Shown: piece after piece, positions 16,307 through 25,878 of the stretch | Position numbering within the stretch: the first letter of the stretch is position 1 | Layout: every line of letters begins with the position of its first letter | Source: Brachymonas wangyanguii | GTDB lineage: Bacteria > Pseudomonadota > Gammaproteobacteria > Burkholderiales > Burkholderiaceae_C | Assembly: GCF_045055315.1 (NCBI RefSeq) | Contig: NZ_CP173677.1 | Coordinates: 1,426,001-1,490,000 of the forward strand | Length of the DNA stretch: 64,000 nucleotides | Reading direction: 5' to 3' | Translations under genes and position numbers: made by a program | Notes under the pieces: model-generated | What the model was told of the DNA's origin: nothing | The model's database searches: none | What the model saw: the letters and a program-made list of their open reading frames with translations, nothing else

Positions 16307-17044
16307 ATGTCCACCTCCCCCTTCCTCCTGATGGCCATTCCCGCCGTGGTCGCCCTGGTGGGCGGTTTGCTGGCTGCCGTCTGGTCGCCAGGCCATCAGA
16401 CCCGCAGCATGATCCAGCACTTTGCCGCAGGCGTGGTGCTGGCGGCCCTGGCGGTGGAACTGCTACCCGAAATCGCGCGTGAACACCCGCAACCCTGGCA
16501 CATCATTGCCGCTTTTGCGGCTGGCAGCCTGTTCATGTACGGCCTCAAGCTGTGGAGCCTGCGGCTGGAACATGCTGCCGAGCAACGCGCCAAACTGACT
16601 GGGTGCGTGGCCGCTGCCAGCTCCGCCGGCCTGCTGCTGGCCACCTTCATCGATGTGGCTGTCGATGGCTTCATCATCGGCGCCGGATTTGCCGCAGGCG
16701 GTGAAACCGGCATGATCCTGGCGCTGGGCCTGTCGGTGGAACTGCTGTTCCTCGGCCTGGCGCTAGCATCGGACCAGATCCGTGGCTGGAAAATCGTGGC
16801 CGTCTCCGGCGCCCTGGGCCTGACGGTGCTCGGCTGCGCCCTGGCCGGCAGCCTGCTGCTGGCACAGGCCTCGCACGACACCATTGGCACCGTGCTCTCC
16901 TTCAGCGCCGCCGCCCTGCTCTATCTGGTCACCGAAGAGCTGCTGATGGAAGCGCACGAAGTAGAAGAAAAATCCTACTTCACGCTGATCCTGTTTGGCG
17001 GCTTCCTGACCTTCTGGTGCATCCAGCTGCTGGGGCAAGGCTGA
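16307..17044 (+). CDS. ZIP-like metal transporter family membrane protein
   Basis: The 245-residue protein has about eight hydrophobic segments and the general layout of small ZIP/ZupT-type divalent metal transporters. It shows IQHFAAGVVLAALAVELLPE near residue 33 and FIDVAVDGFIIGAGFAAGG near residue 108 (compare the HN-PEG segment of ZIPs). The usual His of helix IV is replaced by Asp (DVAVDG), so metal choice is uncertain and the transport role is inferred from the family. It begins MSTSPFLLMAIPAVVALVGG. It stands alone on the plus strand, ending at a hairpin shared with the convergent CYTH-CHAD gene. Confidence 0.7.
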   Translation: MSTSPFLLMAIPAVVALVGGLLAAVWSPGHQTRSMIQHFAAGVVLAALAVELLPEIAREHPQPWHIIAAFAAGSLFMYGLKLWSLRLEHAAEQRAKLTGCVAAASSAGLLLATFIDVAVDGFIIGAGFAAGGETGMILALGLSVELLFLGLALASDQIRGWKIVAVSGALGLTVLGCALAGSLLLAQASHDTIGTVLSFSAAALLYLVTEELLMEAHEVEEKSYFTLILFGGFLTFWCIQLLGQG

Positions 17045-17063
17045 CGCCCCTGCAAAGACAGGC

Positions 17064-17094
17064 ATGCCCGGCCAGCCATCCGGCTGCCGGGCAT
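17064..17094. terminator. Hairpin between convergent genes
   Basis: An inverted repeat of ATGCCCGG and CCGGGCAT encloses a second short stem (CAGCC/GGCTG). It lies between the ZIP-like gene and the CYTH-CHAD gene, both of which end here. No clear T-run follows, so intrinsic termination is only likely. Confidence 0.4.
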
Positions 17095-17122
17095 CGGGAA
17101 TCAGGCGTGGCAGCTGCCAGAC

Positions 17123-18634
17123 TTACCAGTACGGCTTGGCCGAGCGCATTTCCTGCAGCGCCGGCATGATTTCCTCTACCGCCAGATAGCCGATGTGTTC
17201 TTCCCAGCCAGCGGCGGCGCCAGCAGCAAAGGCCACCGCCGGCTGCTGCACCGCCAGTTGCTGCAGCAGTTCGCGGCTGACCACGGCATCGTTCATCAGG
17301 CCCAGCGCTTCCTGCACGTCGCGGTAGGAACCCAGGAACTTCTTCACGCGCGCCTGCGGGTACAGGCTGGAGAAGAACTCGGCACTGTAGCGCAGCTTCT
17401 TCACGTGCTTGCGCAGCGTATGGCGCTCGGGCTCGTCCAGCTTTTCCCAGCGCTTGGCAAACTTCTCGACCGACGCCAAGCGCTTGTCCAGCGCGGCATG
17501 GGCAAAATCCTTCAGCGCCACGCCATCGGCAGCGGAGTCTTCCGGATGGTCCACATGCAGCCAGGCCAGCAGGTGCAGCAGCAGCGTGCCAATGCGTGGC
17601 GAATGCATCGCCGTGCGCACTTTCTGGATCAGCTCCTCACGCTGTTGCAACAAGGCCTGCTGCACCACATGCAGCGGAATCTTGCCCTCAAAAGCCGGCT
17701 CGATGCGGGCCAGCGTCTCGTGCACCAGCACGTCACGGTCGCGCACGTCACCCAGCATCTGCGCCAGCGCCTGCAGGCCGTTTTCGAGGCGGTTCCAGGT
17801 GGCATCGTCCGGCAGCGCGGCAAACGCCTTGTTGGCCGAGCGCATGCGGCGGATTGCCACGCGCGCCTGGTGGATGAACTCCATGTCATCCCCCTGGCCG
17901 ACCCAAGGCAGGTTCGCCTGCAGGTGGCGCAGGCATTCCATCTTGATCAGGCGGCGTGCCTCGATCGGGCTCATGTCGGGCGTCAATTCGGGCAGCTTGG
18001 CGCCTTCCGGCTTGATCGGCGTCTGCGTGAACAGGCGCGCACCGCGTTCGGCCTTGCTGCGCGGCTGCGGCAGCAGCGGAAAGGTCTTGGCCAGCGTCAG
18101 CGCCACGGCAAACATGGCTTCGAGCTTGCCCTGCTTGAGCTCGACCTCGACCTCGTTCACCACCGCACTGCGGTCATCGCAGGACACATGGCCAACATCC
18201 AGGCAGACCTCGACAATATTGCCCTGCTTGTCCTCGATTTCCCACAGCGTGCGTTGCACGCGCGTGGTAAACGCCGGCTGCAGGCGCGTGGCGATCTTGT
18301 CATCGCACAGAAAGTTGCGCGCATCCAGATCGGCAATATTGGCCAGCTCCAGCGCCGGGCCGTGCGTGATGTGCTCGAATTCGGCGCGCGCGTTCAGGCC
18401 TGCACCCGCGGACTGGCCATACTTGACCGTCTGGATCCACTGGTTGCCCTTCTGGCGCAGGCGCAGGCCCATGTCGCGGCGCTGCAGGTCCATATTGGGC
18501 GTGTCGTAATAGATGCTCAGCAGGTCCTGCTGCACCGGCTTGCCGGCGGCGGGCAGCAACTTGGACAGTTTCTGGATAAAAGCCGAGTTCAGCTCTGCCG
18601 GCAGCGCCAGACACAGTTCGATTTCCTGATCCAT
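17123..18634 (-). CDS. CYTH and CHAD domain protein (YgiF-like triphosphatase fold)
   Basis: The 503-residue protein has an N-terminal CYTH domain (about 1-205) of the triphosphate tunnel enzyme family and a C-terminal helical CHAD domain (about 220-495), a His-rich fold known to bind polyphosphate. CYTH features include LLSIYYDTPNMDLQRRDMGL, LRLRQKG and the acidic VVNEVEVELKQG strand. The hallmark ExExK at the start reads E4-I-E6-L-C8: the Lys is a Cys (codon TGT at 18611-18613). Catalysis on inorganic triphosphate may thus be altered. AGGAGAAAGGG lies before the ATG. It is downstream of, and in the same direction as, ligA, separated by 89 bases. Confidence 0.9.
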   Translation of the reverse strand: MDQEIELCLALPAELNSAFIQKLSKLLPAAGKPVQQDLLSIYYDTPNMDLQRRDMGLRLRQKGNQWIQTVKYGQSAGAGLNARAEFEHITHGPALELANIADLDARNFLCDDKIATRLQPAFTTRVQRTLWEIEDKQGNIVEVCLDVGHVSCDDRSAVVNEVEVELKQGKLEAMFAVALTLAKTFPLLPQPRSKAERGARLFTQTPIKPEGAKLPELTPDMSPIEARRLIKMECLRHLQANLPWVGQGDDMEFIHQARVAIRRMRSANKAFAALPDDATWNRLENGLQALAQMLGDVRDRDVLVHETLARIEPAFEGKIPLHVVQQALLQQREELIQKVRTAMHSPRIGTLLLHLLAWLHVDHPEDSAADGVALKDFAHAALDKRLASVEKFAKRWEKLDEPERHTLRKHVKKLRYSAEFFSSLYPQARVKKFLGSYRDVQEALGLMNDAVVSRELLQQLAVQQPAVAFAAGAAAGWEEHIGYLAVEEIMPALQEMRSAKPYW

Positions 18635-18723
18635 GGCGATTCCCTTTCTCCTGTCACGATTTTTTAATGCAAAGGGCTAGGCTATCACGAAAGCCCCCGC
18701 GCATTGTGACAATGGGAATCAGC

Positions 18724-20823
18724 TCAGCCCTGTTGCGCCAGCAGATCCAGCATGCCCTGCTGGTCCAGCACCGTGATCCCGAGCGATTGCGCCTTTTCCA
18801 GCTTGCTGCCAGCTTCGGCACCGGCGACCAGGTAATCGGTCTTCTTGCTCACGCTGCCGGTGACCTTGGCGCCGGCGGCTTCCAGCAGTTCTTTGGCCTC
18901 GTCACGGCCCATGTCGGGCAGCGTGCCAGTCAGCACAAAGATCTTGCCGGCCAGCGGGCTGGCGCTTTCCAGGGCAGCAGCCTGGCCTTCCGATTCCGGC
19001 CAGTGCAGGCCCAGCGCACGCAGGCGCTCCAGCACCTCACGGTTGTGCGGTTCGGCCATGAAGCGCAGCAGGCTGTCGGCCACCACCGGGCCGACATCAG
19101 GCACCTGCAGCAGCGCGGCCTCATCGGCCTGCAGCAAGGCATCAAGGCTGCCAAAGTGGCACGCCAGATCCTTGGCCGTGGTTTCGCCCACATGGCGTAT
19201 GCCCAGGCCGTAGACAAAGCGTGCCAGCGTGGTCGACTTGCTCTTGTCCAGCGCATCCAGCAGGTTTTGCGCGGATTTTTCGCCCATGCGGTCCAACCCG
19301 GACAGGGTCTCCAGTTGCAGCGTGTACAAATCGGGCAGGCTGCGGATGATCTCGCCGTCCACCAGCTGCTCCACCAGCTTGTCACCCAGGCCCTCGATGT
19401 CCAGCGCGCGGCGCTGGGCAAAGTGCAACACGGCCTGCTTGCGCTGCGCGCTGCAATAGATGCCGGCGGTGCAGCGGGTATCGACCTCGCCTTTTTCCCG
19501 TGCCACGGCACTGCCGCAGACCGGGCAGGCATCGGGCATGGCAAACGGCACCGTGCCTTCAGGGCGCTGCTCAAGCACCACCGATACCACTTCGGGGATC
19601 ACGTCGCCGGCACGGCGCACCACCACGGTATCGCCAATGCGCACATCCTTGCGGTTCGCCTCTTCCTGGTTGTGCAGCGTGGCATTGGTCACGGTCACGC
19701 CACCCACAAACACCGGCTCCAGCTTGGCCACCGGTGTGAGCTTGCCGGTACGGCCGACCTGCACGTCGATGCCGCGCACCACGGTCAGCATTTCCTGCGC
19801 CGGGTACTTGTGCGCCACCGCCCAGCGCGGCTCGCGGCTGACAAAGCCGAGCTGGCGCTGCAGCGCGATGCGGTTGACCTTGTAGACCACGCCATCGATA
19901 TCGAAGGGCAGCTGGTCACGCCGTTCGGCAATCTGCTGGTGAAAGGCAATCAGGCCTTGCGGGCCCTGGCTCACCACGCGTTCTTTCGACACCGGCAGGC
20001 CGAAGGCGTCGAGTGCATCCAGCACGCCGCTGTGGCTGTCGGGCATGGCGTCCCAGCCCTGTACCTCGCCCCAGGCGTAGGCATAGAAACTCAGCGGGCG
20101 CTGCACCGTGATGGCCGGATCGAGCTGGCGCAGCGAACCGGCGGCGGCGTTGCGCGGGTTGACAAAGGTTTTTTCGTTCTTCGCGCCCTGGGCAATCTTG
20201 TCGCGCTGGCGCTCGTTCAGTGCCTCGAAGGCATCGCGCCGCATATAGACCTCGCCGCGCACTTCCAGCACGGCCGGCAGCGCGTCGCCACGCAGGCGCA
20301 GCGGAATCTGCCGAATCGTGCGCACGTTTTGCGTGATGTCCTCGCCGCGCTCACCATCGCCGCGCGTGGCAGCCTGCACCAGCACGCCCTGCTCGTAGCG
20401 CAGGTTCACGGCCAGACCGTCAAACTTGAGCTCGGCGGCATATTCGATCGGCGGTTCTTCCGGCGTCAGGCCCAGCTCCTTGCGCACGCGCGTGTCGAAG
20501 GTGATCACGCCGCTGGCCTCGGTATCGGTCTCGGTGCGGATCGACAGCATCGGCACCGCATGCCGCACCGTGGCAAAGCCCGGCAGCAGCTGGCCCAGCA
20601 CGCGCTGCGTCGGTGAATCGGCGGTCAGCAGTTCCGGGTGCTGCTGCTCCAGCGCCTGCAGCTCCTGGAACAGCCGGTCGTATTCGGCATCGGGCAGCTC
20701 GGGCGCGTCCAGCGTGTAGTAGAGGTAGGCGTTGTGGTGCAGCTGCGCCCGCAGCACGGCGGCACGTTCACGCGCCGGCTGCAGCGGATCGGGCTGCGCG
20801 GCAAACAGGTCAGGCGTGCTCAT
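18724..20823 (-). CDS. ligA: NAD-dependent DNA ligase
   Basis: LigA seals nicks in replication and repair using NAD+. The 699-residue protein has the domain Ia (YDRLFQEL, Tyr), the adenylation domain with the active-site Lys in AAELKFDGLAVNLRY, an OB fold and a Cys4 zinc finger (CPVCGSAV and the later CTAGIYCSAQ). Helix-hairpin-helix repeats (GLGIRHVGETTAKDLA) and a C-terminal BRCT domain (LAGKIFVLTGTLPDMGR) follow. The frame is open to 21000, but the ATG at 20823 overlaps the zipA stop (ATGA) and gives the usual N-terminus. The smc-zipA-ligA order is typical of Burkholderiales. Confidence 0.96.
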   Translation of the reverse strand: MSTPDLFAAQPDPLQPARERAAVLRAQLHHNAYLYYTLDAPELPDAEYDRLFQELQALEQQHPELLTADSPTQRVLGQLLPGFATVRHAVPMLSIRTETDTEASGVITFDTRVRKELGLTPEEPPIEYAAELKFDGLAVNLRYEQGVLVQAATRGDGERGEDITQNVRTIRQIPLRLRGDALPAVLEVRGEVYMRRDAFEALNERQRDKIAQGAKNEKTFVNPRNAAAGSLRQLDPAITVQRPLSFYAYAWGEVQGWDAMPDSHSGVLDALDAFGLPVSKERVVSQGPQGLIAFHQQIAERRDQLPFDIDGVVYKVNRIALQRQLGFVSREPRWAVAHKYPAQEMLTVVRGIDVQVGRTGKLTPVAKLEPVFVGGVTVTNATLHNQEEANRKDVRIGDTVVVRRAGDVIPEVVSVVLEQRPEGTVPFAMPDACPVCGSAVAREKGEVDTRCTAGIYCSAQRKQAVLHFAQRRALDIEGLGDKLVEQLVDGEIIRSLPDLYTLQLETLSGLDRMGEKSAQNLLDALDKSKSTTLARFVYGLGIRHVGETTAKDLACHFGSLDALLQADEAALLQVPDVGPVVADSLLRFMAEPHNREVLERLRALGLHWPESEGQAAALESASPLAGKIFVLTGTLPDMGRDEAKELLEAAGAKVTGSVSKKTDYLVAGAEAGSKLEKAQSLGITVLDQQGMLDLLAQQG

Positions 20824-21917
20824 GAGAACAGTCGGCGCGCCAGGTCCGAACCGGCCGGGAAGCCGCGCTCGTCCAGCTCCTGGTACAGGCCTTCCAGTTC
20901 CTGCGCGATCTTCTCCATCGATTCCGGCATGATGCGGATGCCATTGCCATCGGTGACGTTGCCGCCCATCTCTTCGGCCAGCTGCAGCGCGATTTCGCAC
21001 ATGCGCGCAAACGGGCGCTCCTCGGCTGGCACATGCGTGACTTCCAGGCCCAGCAGCGCCTCGTAGATGGCGGATTGCTCCAGGTCTTCGGCCAGCGCCG
21101 CCTGGGTGTCGTATTCCAGGCTCAGCAGTGGCGCCGCACCTTCGGTGCCGGACGGCAGCACCAAGCGGCCCGGCAGTGCCCCCGGCACGAATCCGAGGCG
21201 CGCCACGGTCTGCTGCAGGTAGCCGATGCTCCAGGCAGCCTGGCGTGCGCGCAGCACGAAGTGCAGGCGGGCATCGTGGCTGGCCGCAAACTGGTCCAGT
21301 TCACGCGCCCGGTGCACCTCGTTGCGCATGTCGGGGATGCGCGCCGAGCCGTTGATGGCATCGGCAAAATCCTGCGCCTTCAGTGTGAACTCGGAAAAAC
21401 CGATGTCGTTCAGCGCGCCGCTGCGGTTGGCCAGCTGCACGCCGGCCTGGAAGCCGTCATACAGATGGCCGGGCTGCGGGTATTCCCAGTCGCCGGAATC
21501 CTTCAGGCGGCCTTCCACGGCAAATGGCTTGTTGTCCACGCGGCGCGTGGCTGGCAAGGCTGCCAAAGCGGCATCGCCCGAGACCAGCGCGCCTTCATCG
21601 AGCAGGATCGGCGCCAGCGCGTCCAGCAGCGGATCCAGCATCAGGCGGCGCTCCTGGTGCACCGGCACCTGCAGCGTGATAGGCGTGGCAGTCTCGTCCA
21701 TCGCGGCGGCAGTGGCTTCATCCAGCAACGGCTCCTGGCGCTCGGCTTCGCCGGGCACGATGGCGCCGGCATCGGCGGTTTCATGCAGCGGCGTGGCGGT
21801 TTCGGGCTCGGCCTGGCGCGGCTGCGCCTTGCGCGCCTGCAGGGCGTTGTGCAGCACCAAGCCTGCCAGCACCACGCCACCTGCCGCTGCCAGACCGATT
21901 TGTAGGGAGTAACTCAT
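20820..21917 (-). CDS. zipA: Cell division protein ZipA (FtsZ-binding domain)
   Basis: The 365-residue protein has one N-terminal membrane segment (residues about 5-25, LQIGLAAAGGVVLAGLVLHN), a variable Pro/Glu/Ala-rich linker, and a C-terminal ZipA FtsZ-binding domain from about residue 220. ZipA ties the FtsZ ring to the inner membrane. Sequence conservation is low, and the call leans on architecture plus position between smc and ligA, the usual zipA site in betaproteobacteria. The long middle segment (residues about 90-215) contains DFADAINGSARIPDMRNEV. It overlaps ligA by 4 bases and starts 33 bases after the smc stop. Confidence 0.85.
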   Translation of the reverse strand: MSYSLQIGLAAAGGVVLAGLVLHNALQARKAQPRQAEPETATPLHETADAGAIVPGEAERQEPLLDEATAAAMDETATPITLQVPVHQERRLMLDPLLDALAPILLDEGALVSGDAALAALPATRRVDNKPFAVEGRLKDSGDWEYPQPGHLYDGFQAGVQLANRSGALNDIGFSEFTLKAQDFADAINGSARIPDMRNEVHRARELDQFAASHDARLHFVLRARQAAWSIGYLQQTVARLGFVPGALPGRLVLPSGTEGAAPLLSLEYDTQAALAEDLEQSAIYEALLGLEVTHVPAEERPFARMCEIALQLAEEMGGNVTDGNGIRIMPESMEKIAQELEGLYQELDERGFPAGSDLARRLFS

Positions 21918-21949
21918 GGGATTTCCGTATGACTTGGCCGTATCTTAGG

Positions 21950-24900
21950 TCAAACCGGCCCGGAATCGGCCATGGTAACGGCGGATTCCATATCGACGGC
22001 CACGATGCGCGAGACGCCCTGCTCCTGCATCGTCACGCCAATCAGCTGTCGGGCCATTTCCATGGCGATCTTGTTGTGGCTGATGAACAGGAACTGCGTC
22101 TCCGCGCTCATGCGCGTCACCAGCCTGGCATAGCGTTCGGTGTTGGCATCGTCCAGCGGCGCGTCCACCTCGTCCAGCAGGCAGAACGGTGCCGGGTTGA
22201 GCTGGAAAATCGCAAACACCAGCGCGATTGCCGTCAGCGCCTTCTCGCCACCAGACAGCAGGTGAATCGTCTGGTTCTTCTTGCCCGGCGGCTGCGCCAT
22301 CACCTGCACGCCGGAATCGAGGATTTCATCGCCGGTCATGATCAGCTTCGCCTGGCCGCCGCCAAACAGCTCGGGGAACATGCGGCCAAAGTGCTCATTC
22401 ACGGTCTCAAAGGTCGATCCCAGCAGCTCACGCGTTTCGCCATCAATCTTGCGGATCGCGTCTTCCAGCGTGGTGATGGCGTCGAGCAGGTCGGCTGATT
22501 GCGCATCCAGGAAGGTCTTGCGCTCGCGTGCGCTGATCAGTTCGTCCATGGCGGCCAGGTTGACCGCACCCAGGGCGGCAATCTCGCGCTGGATACGGTC
22601 GATCTCGCCCTGCAGGCCCTGCAGCTTCACGCCTTCTGCCTCGATGCCTTGCGCGATCGCGGCTTCGTCGGCCTCGGCTTCCTGCAGCGACTGGCTGAAC
22701 TGTTCCACGCCGATGCGCGCGGCCTGCTCCTTCAGCTGCAGCTCGGTGATGCGCTGGCGCAGCGGATCCAGCTCGCGCTCCAGCGTCAGGCGGCGCTCGT
22801 CGCTGGCGCGCAGCCTGGCGCTCAGGTCTTCGTACTGGCTGCGGCGCGCGGCCAGATCCAGCTCACGCTCGGCCTTGCGCTCCAGCGCATCCTGCAGGCC
22901 GTCCTGAGCCTGGTCGGCGGTCATGGCTTGCAAATCCTGCTGCGCCTGTTCGATTTGCGCCTGCAGGGAATGCGCCTGCTGGCTGGCCGTAGCCAGGGTA
23001 CGCTGCAATTCGCCGGCGCGTGATTGCAGGCTGCGGCGCGCAAACACCGCTTCCTGCGCCGCACGCTCCAGGCTGCGCTGCTGTTCGCGGCTGTCCGACA
23101 GCTTGCGCTCGGCGGCCATCACCTGGTCCTCGGACTGGGCGTGGCGCTCCTGCACATCGGCCAGCTGCATGTCCAGCTCTTCAAAGCGGCCTTCGGCGGT
23201 GGCGCGGCGGATCTGCAGCTCTTCCAGCAAGGCATCGATTTCTTCCAGATCAGCGCCAATCTGTTCGCTGCGGGCGCGCATCTGCTCGGATTGCTGCTGC
23301 AGGCGCAAGTGCTCCACCTGCAGCGCATGGTGTGCCGATTGTGCTTGCGCTGCCTCACGGCGCACGCTGACCAGACGCTGGCTGGCATCGCCATAGCCGG
23401 CATCGGCACGCGACAGTGCCAGCCGTGCTTCTTCGTGGATCAGCTGCTGCGCACGCAAGGCTTTTTCCAGGTTCTCGATCTCTTGGGCGCGCGCCAGCAG
23501 GCCGGCCTGTTCGCTGTCCTGGGCGTAAAAATCCACGCTGTGGGCGCTCACCACATGGCCGGCGCGCACCACGATCAGTTCGCCGGCAACCAGCTGATCG
23601 CGCTGGATCAGCGCTTCATCCAGCGTGCTGGCGACGTAACAGCCGTGCAGCCACTCGGCCAGCAAGCCCTGCAGGCCGGCATCGTGCACGCGCACCAGAT
23701 CGATCAGTGCCGGCAGCGCCACGGCACCGGCTGCGGCGGTCCTGGCCGCCTGCGGCAGGCTATAGAAGCTCAGCTTGGCTGGCGGTGCATCGCTGGCAAA
23801 TGCACGGATGCTGTCCAGCCGCGAGACTTCCAGCGCGCCCATGCGCTCGCGCAGCACGGCTTCGATGGCGTTTTCCCAGCCCGATTCGACCTGCAGCCGC
23901 GACCACAGGCGTTGCATGCCGTCCAGCCCATGCTTGTGCAGCCAGGGCGCGAGCTTGCCGTCGGTCTTCAGTTTTTCCTGCAGCGCCTTGAGCGCTTCCA
24001 GCCTGGCGGTCAGGTCGGCCAGCTTGCCCGATTCGGCGTTCAGGCCCTGCTGTGCGCTGCGACGCTGCTCATCCAGCTGCGGCACCTGGTCCTGCAGTTC
24101 AGCCAATTGCGCCTGTACCAGTTCCAGCTGTTCGCCGCTGCTGGCGAGCTGGGTGTCCATCTGCAGCAGGCGCGCTTCTTCGGGCGCAGCCAGCGCCTTG
24201 CGGTCGCCCAGCAGGCGCTCGCGGCGCTGGTTCTGCTGGCGCAGCTGTTCCTCGATGCTGCGCTGCTCGGCCGCCAGCACCTGGATCTGCTGCTGCACCT
24301 GGCTAACGCTGGCACGCAGTTCGTTGCTGCGCTGCTGGCTGTGGCGCAAGCCCTCTTGCAGCGCCGGCAGCTGCATCGCCTGCTCTTCCACCTGCGCTTG
24401 CAGGATCGCCTCGCGCTCTTCCGATTCCATGTCCTGCGCCGCCAGCCCTTCCTGCTCGGCCTCGGCCTCCAGGCGGCGCTCGTCCCAGTGCGCGATCTGT
24501 TCTTGCAGCTGCTGCAGGCGCAGTTCGGCACGCTGGCGGTTTTCCGTCACGAAGCGGATCTCGGCTTCAAGCTTGCCGACTTCAGCCGTGGCCTCATAGA
24601 GCTTGCCCTGCGCCAGGTTGACCTGGTCGCCGGCAGCATAGTGCGCCTGGCGGATGCTTTCCAGCCCGGCTTCGGTGCTGCGCACCTCGGCCATGCGCTC
24701 TTCCAGCGCATTGCGGGCGGCATCTGCTTCGGCCTGCACCTTGCCTTGGTCGGCCGCCGCGCTGGCGCGTTTCAGGTACCACATCTGGTGCAGCCGGCGC
24801 GTGCCGGCCGCCTGTAGCTGGTGGTATTGCTCGGCCACCGCAGCCTGCTTTTCCAGCCGGCTCAGGTTGCTGTCCAGCTCGCGCAGGATGTCTTCCACGC

Positions 24901-25477
24901 GCGTCAGGTTTTCGCGTGTGTCGTTCAGGCGGTTTTCCGTTTCGCGACGGCGTTCCTTGTACTTGCTGACGCCAGCCGCCTCTTCCAGGAACAGGCGCAA
25001 TTCCTCGGGGCGGCTTTCGATGATGCGGCTGATCGTGCCCTGGCCGATGATGGCGTAGGCACGCGGCCCCAGGCCGGTACCCAGGAACACGTCCTGCACA
25101 TCACGGCGGCGCACCGGCTGGTTGTTGATGAAGTAGCTGCTGCCGCCCTCGCGCGTCAGCACGCGCTTGACCGCGATCTCGGTGAACTGGCCCCACTGGC
25201 CGCCGGCGCGGTGATCGGCGTTGTCAAACACCAGTTCCACCGAGGAACGCGATGCCGGCTTGCGCGTGGTCGTGCCGTTGAAGATCACGTCCTGCATCGA
25301 CTCGCCACGCAACTCGCTGGCCTTGCTCTCGCCCAGCACCCAGCGCACCGCATCCATGATGTTAGACTTGCCGCAGCCATTGGGGCCTACCACGCCCACC
25401 AGCTGCCCGGGCAGCTCGAAATGGGTCGGTTCGGCAAAGGACTTGAAGCCGGAAAGTTTGATCGAATTCAGTCGCAC
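21950..25477 (-). CDS. smc: Chromosome segregation protein SMC
   Basis: SMC is the ATPase of the bacterial condensin and holds chromosome arms together for segregation. The 1175-residue chain has Walker A GPNGCGKSNIMDAVRWVLG near residue 33, two long coiled coils rich in Gln, Glu and Ala, and a hinge near residues 510-640. The ABC signature is LLSGGEKALTAIALVFAIF and Walker B is PFCLLDEVDAPLDD near the C-terminus. The GTG at 25477 was chosen because homologues start at RLNSIKLSGFKSFAEPT. An in-frame GTG at 25519 would add 14 residues. It heads the smc-zipA-ligA unit. No scpA or scpB lies nearby. Confidence 0.95.
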   Translation of the reverse strand: MRLNSIKLSGFKSFAEPTHFELPGQLVGVVGPNGCGKSNIMDAVRWVLGESKASELRGESMQDVIFNGTTTRKPASRSSVELVFDNADHRAGGQWGQFTEIAVKRVLTREGGSSYFINNQPVRRRDVQDVFLGTGLGPRAYAIIGQGTISRIIESRPEELRLFLEEAAGVSKYKERRRETENRLNDTRENLTRVEDILRELDSNLSRLEKQAAVAEQYHQLQAAGTRRLHQMWYLKRASAAADQGKVQAEADAARNALEERMAEVRSTEAGLESIRQAHYAAGDQVNLAQGKLYEATAEVGKLEAEIRFVTENRQRAELRLQQLQEQIAHWDERRLEAEAEQEGLAAQDMESEEREAILQAQVEEQAMQLPALQEGLRHSQQRSNELRASVSQVQQQIQVLAAEQRSIEEQLRQQNQRRERLLGDRKALAAPEEARLLQMDTQLASSGEQLELVQAQLAELQDQVPQLDEQRRSAQQGLNAESGKLADLTARLEALKALQEKLKTDGKLAPWLHKHGLDGMQRLWSRLQVESGWENAIEAVLRERMGALEVSRLDSIRAFASDAPPAKLSFYSLPQAARTAAAGAVALPALIDLVRVHDAGLQGLLAEWLHGCYVASTLDEALIQRDQLVAGELIVVRAGHVVSAHSVDFYAQDSEQAGLLARAQEIENLEKALRAQQLIHEEARLALSRADAGYGDASQRLVSVRREAAQAQSAHHALQVEHLRLQQQSEQMRARSEQIGADLEEIDALLEELQIRRATAEGRFEELDMQLADVQERHAQSEDQVMAAERKLSDSREQQRSLERAAQEAVFARRSLQSRAGELQRTLATASQQAHSLQAQIEQAQQDLQAMTADQAQDGLQDALERKAERELDLAARRSQYEDLSARLRASDERRLTLERELDPLRQRITELQLKEQAARIGVEQFSQSLQEAEADEAAIAQGIEAEGVKLQGLQGEIDRIQREIAALGAVNLAAMDELISARERKTFLDAQSADLLDAITTLEDAIRKIDGETRELLGSTFETVNEHFGRMFPELFGGGQAKLIMTGDEILDSGVQVMAQPPGKKNQTIHLLSGGEKALTAIALVFAIFQLNPAPFCLLDEVDAPLDDANTERYARLVTRMSAETQFLFISHNKIAMEMARQLIGVTMQEQGVSRIVAVDMESAVTMADSGPV

Positions 25478-25519
25478 GTGGTCAAGCGCAAAGCCCGCGT
25501 ACCCTGTTGCGTCAGGCAC

Positions 25520-25878
25520 CCGGGCTCTTACAATACAGAGTCAGAAAAAAACGCATCATACCTGTTCCCCCCGCCGTCTGACGCGGCGGGCTGCCCGCTG
25601 CGCCACCATGAAGTCCCGCCCACGACTGCTGCAAGCCTGTCCCACCGCGCATCTGCGCTTCGCGGGTCTAGATGGCACATTTGCCCTTGCAGGCAGCGGC
25701 TCACCAGAACTCCCGGTATCCCGTTTCCGCCAGCAGATTTGCTGTCTATCCCGCCGCACGCCGCGCAGTGGCCTGCTACAGGCACGCACCGCACCCTGCC
25801 CGAAGGCGCCACAGCGTCTCCGTACCCTTCTCCAGGGACACCATCCCTGATTTTTCTCCATCCTGACAGGAACTCCCC
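25520..25878. other. Roughly 360-base gap between smc and dapD
   Basis: This divergent intergenic region contains no recognisable gene. An open plus frame of about 80 codons (25608-25850) is Arg- and Cys-rich and resembles no family. In related genomes dapC is often found next to dapD, but no dapC sequence is visible here. The dapD ribosome site (GACAGGAAC) lies at the right edge. Confidence 0.4.

Noticed and set aside
25608..25850. An 80-codon plus frame in the gap between smc and dapD, beginning ATGAAGTCCCGC.
   Set aside because: No ribosome site, Arg/Cys/Pro-rich product and no family likeness; not enough to call a gene.
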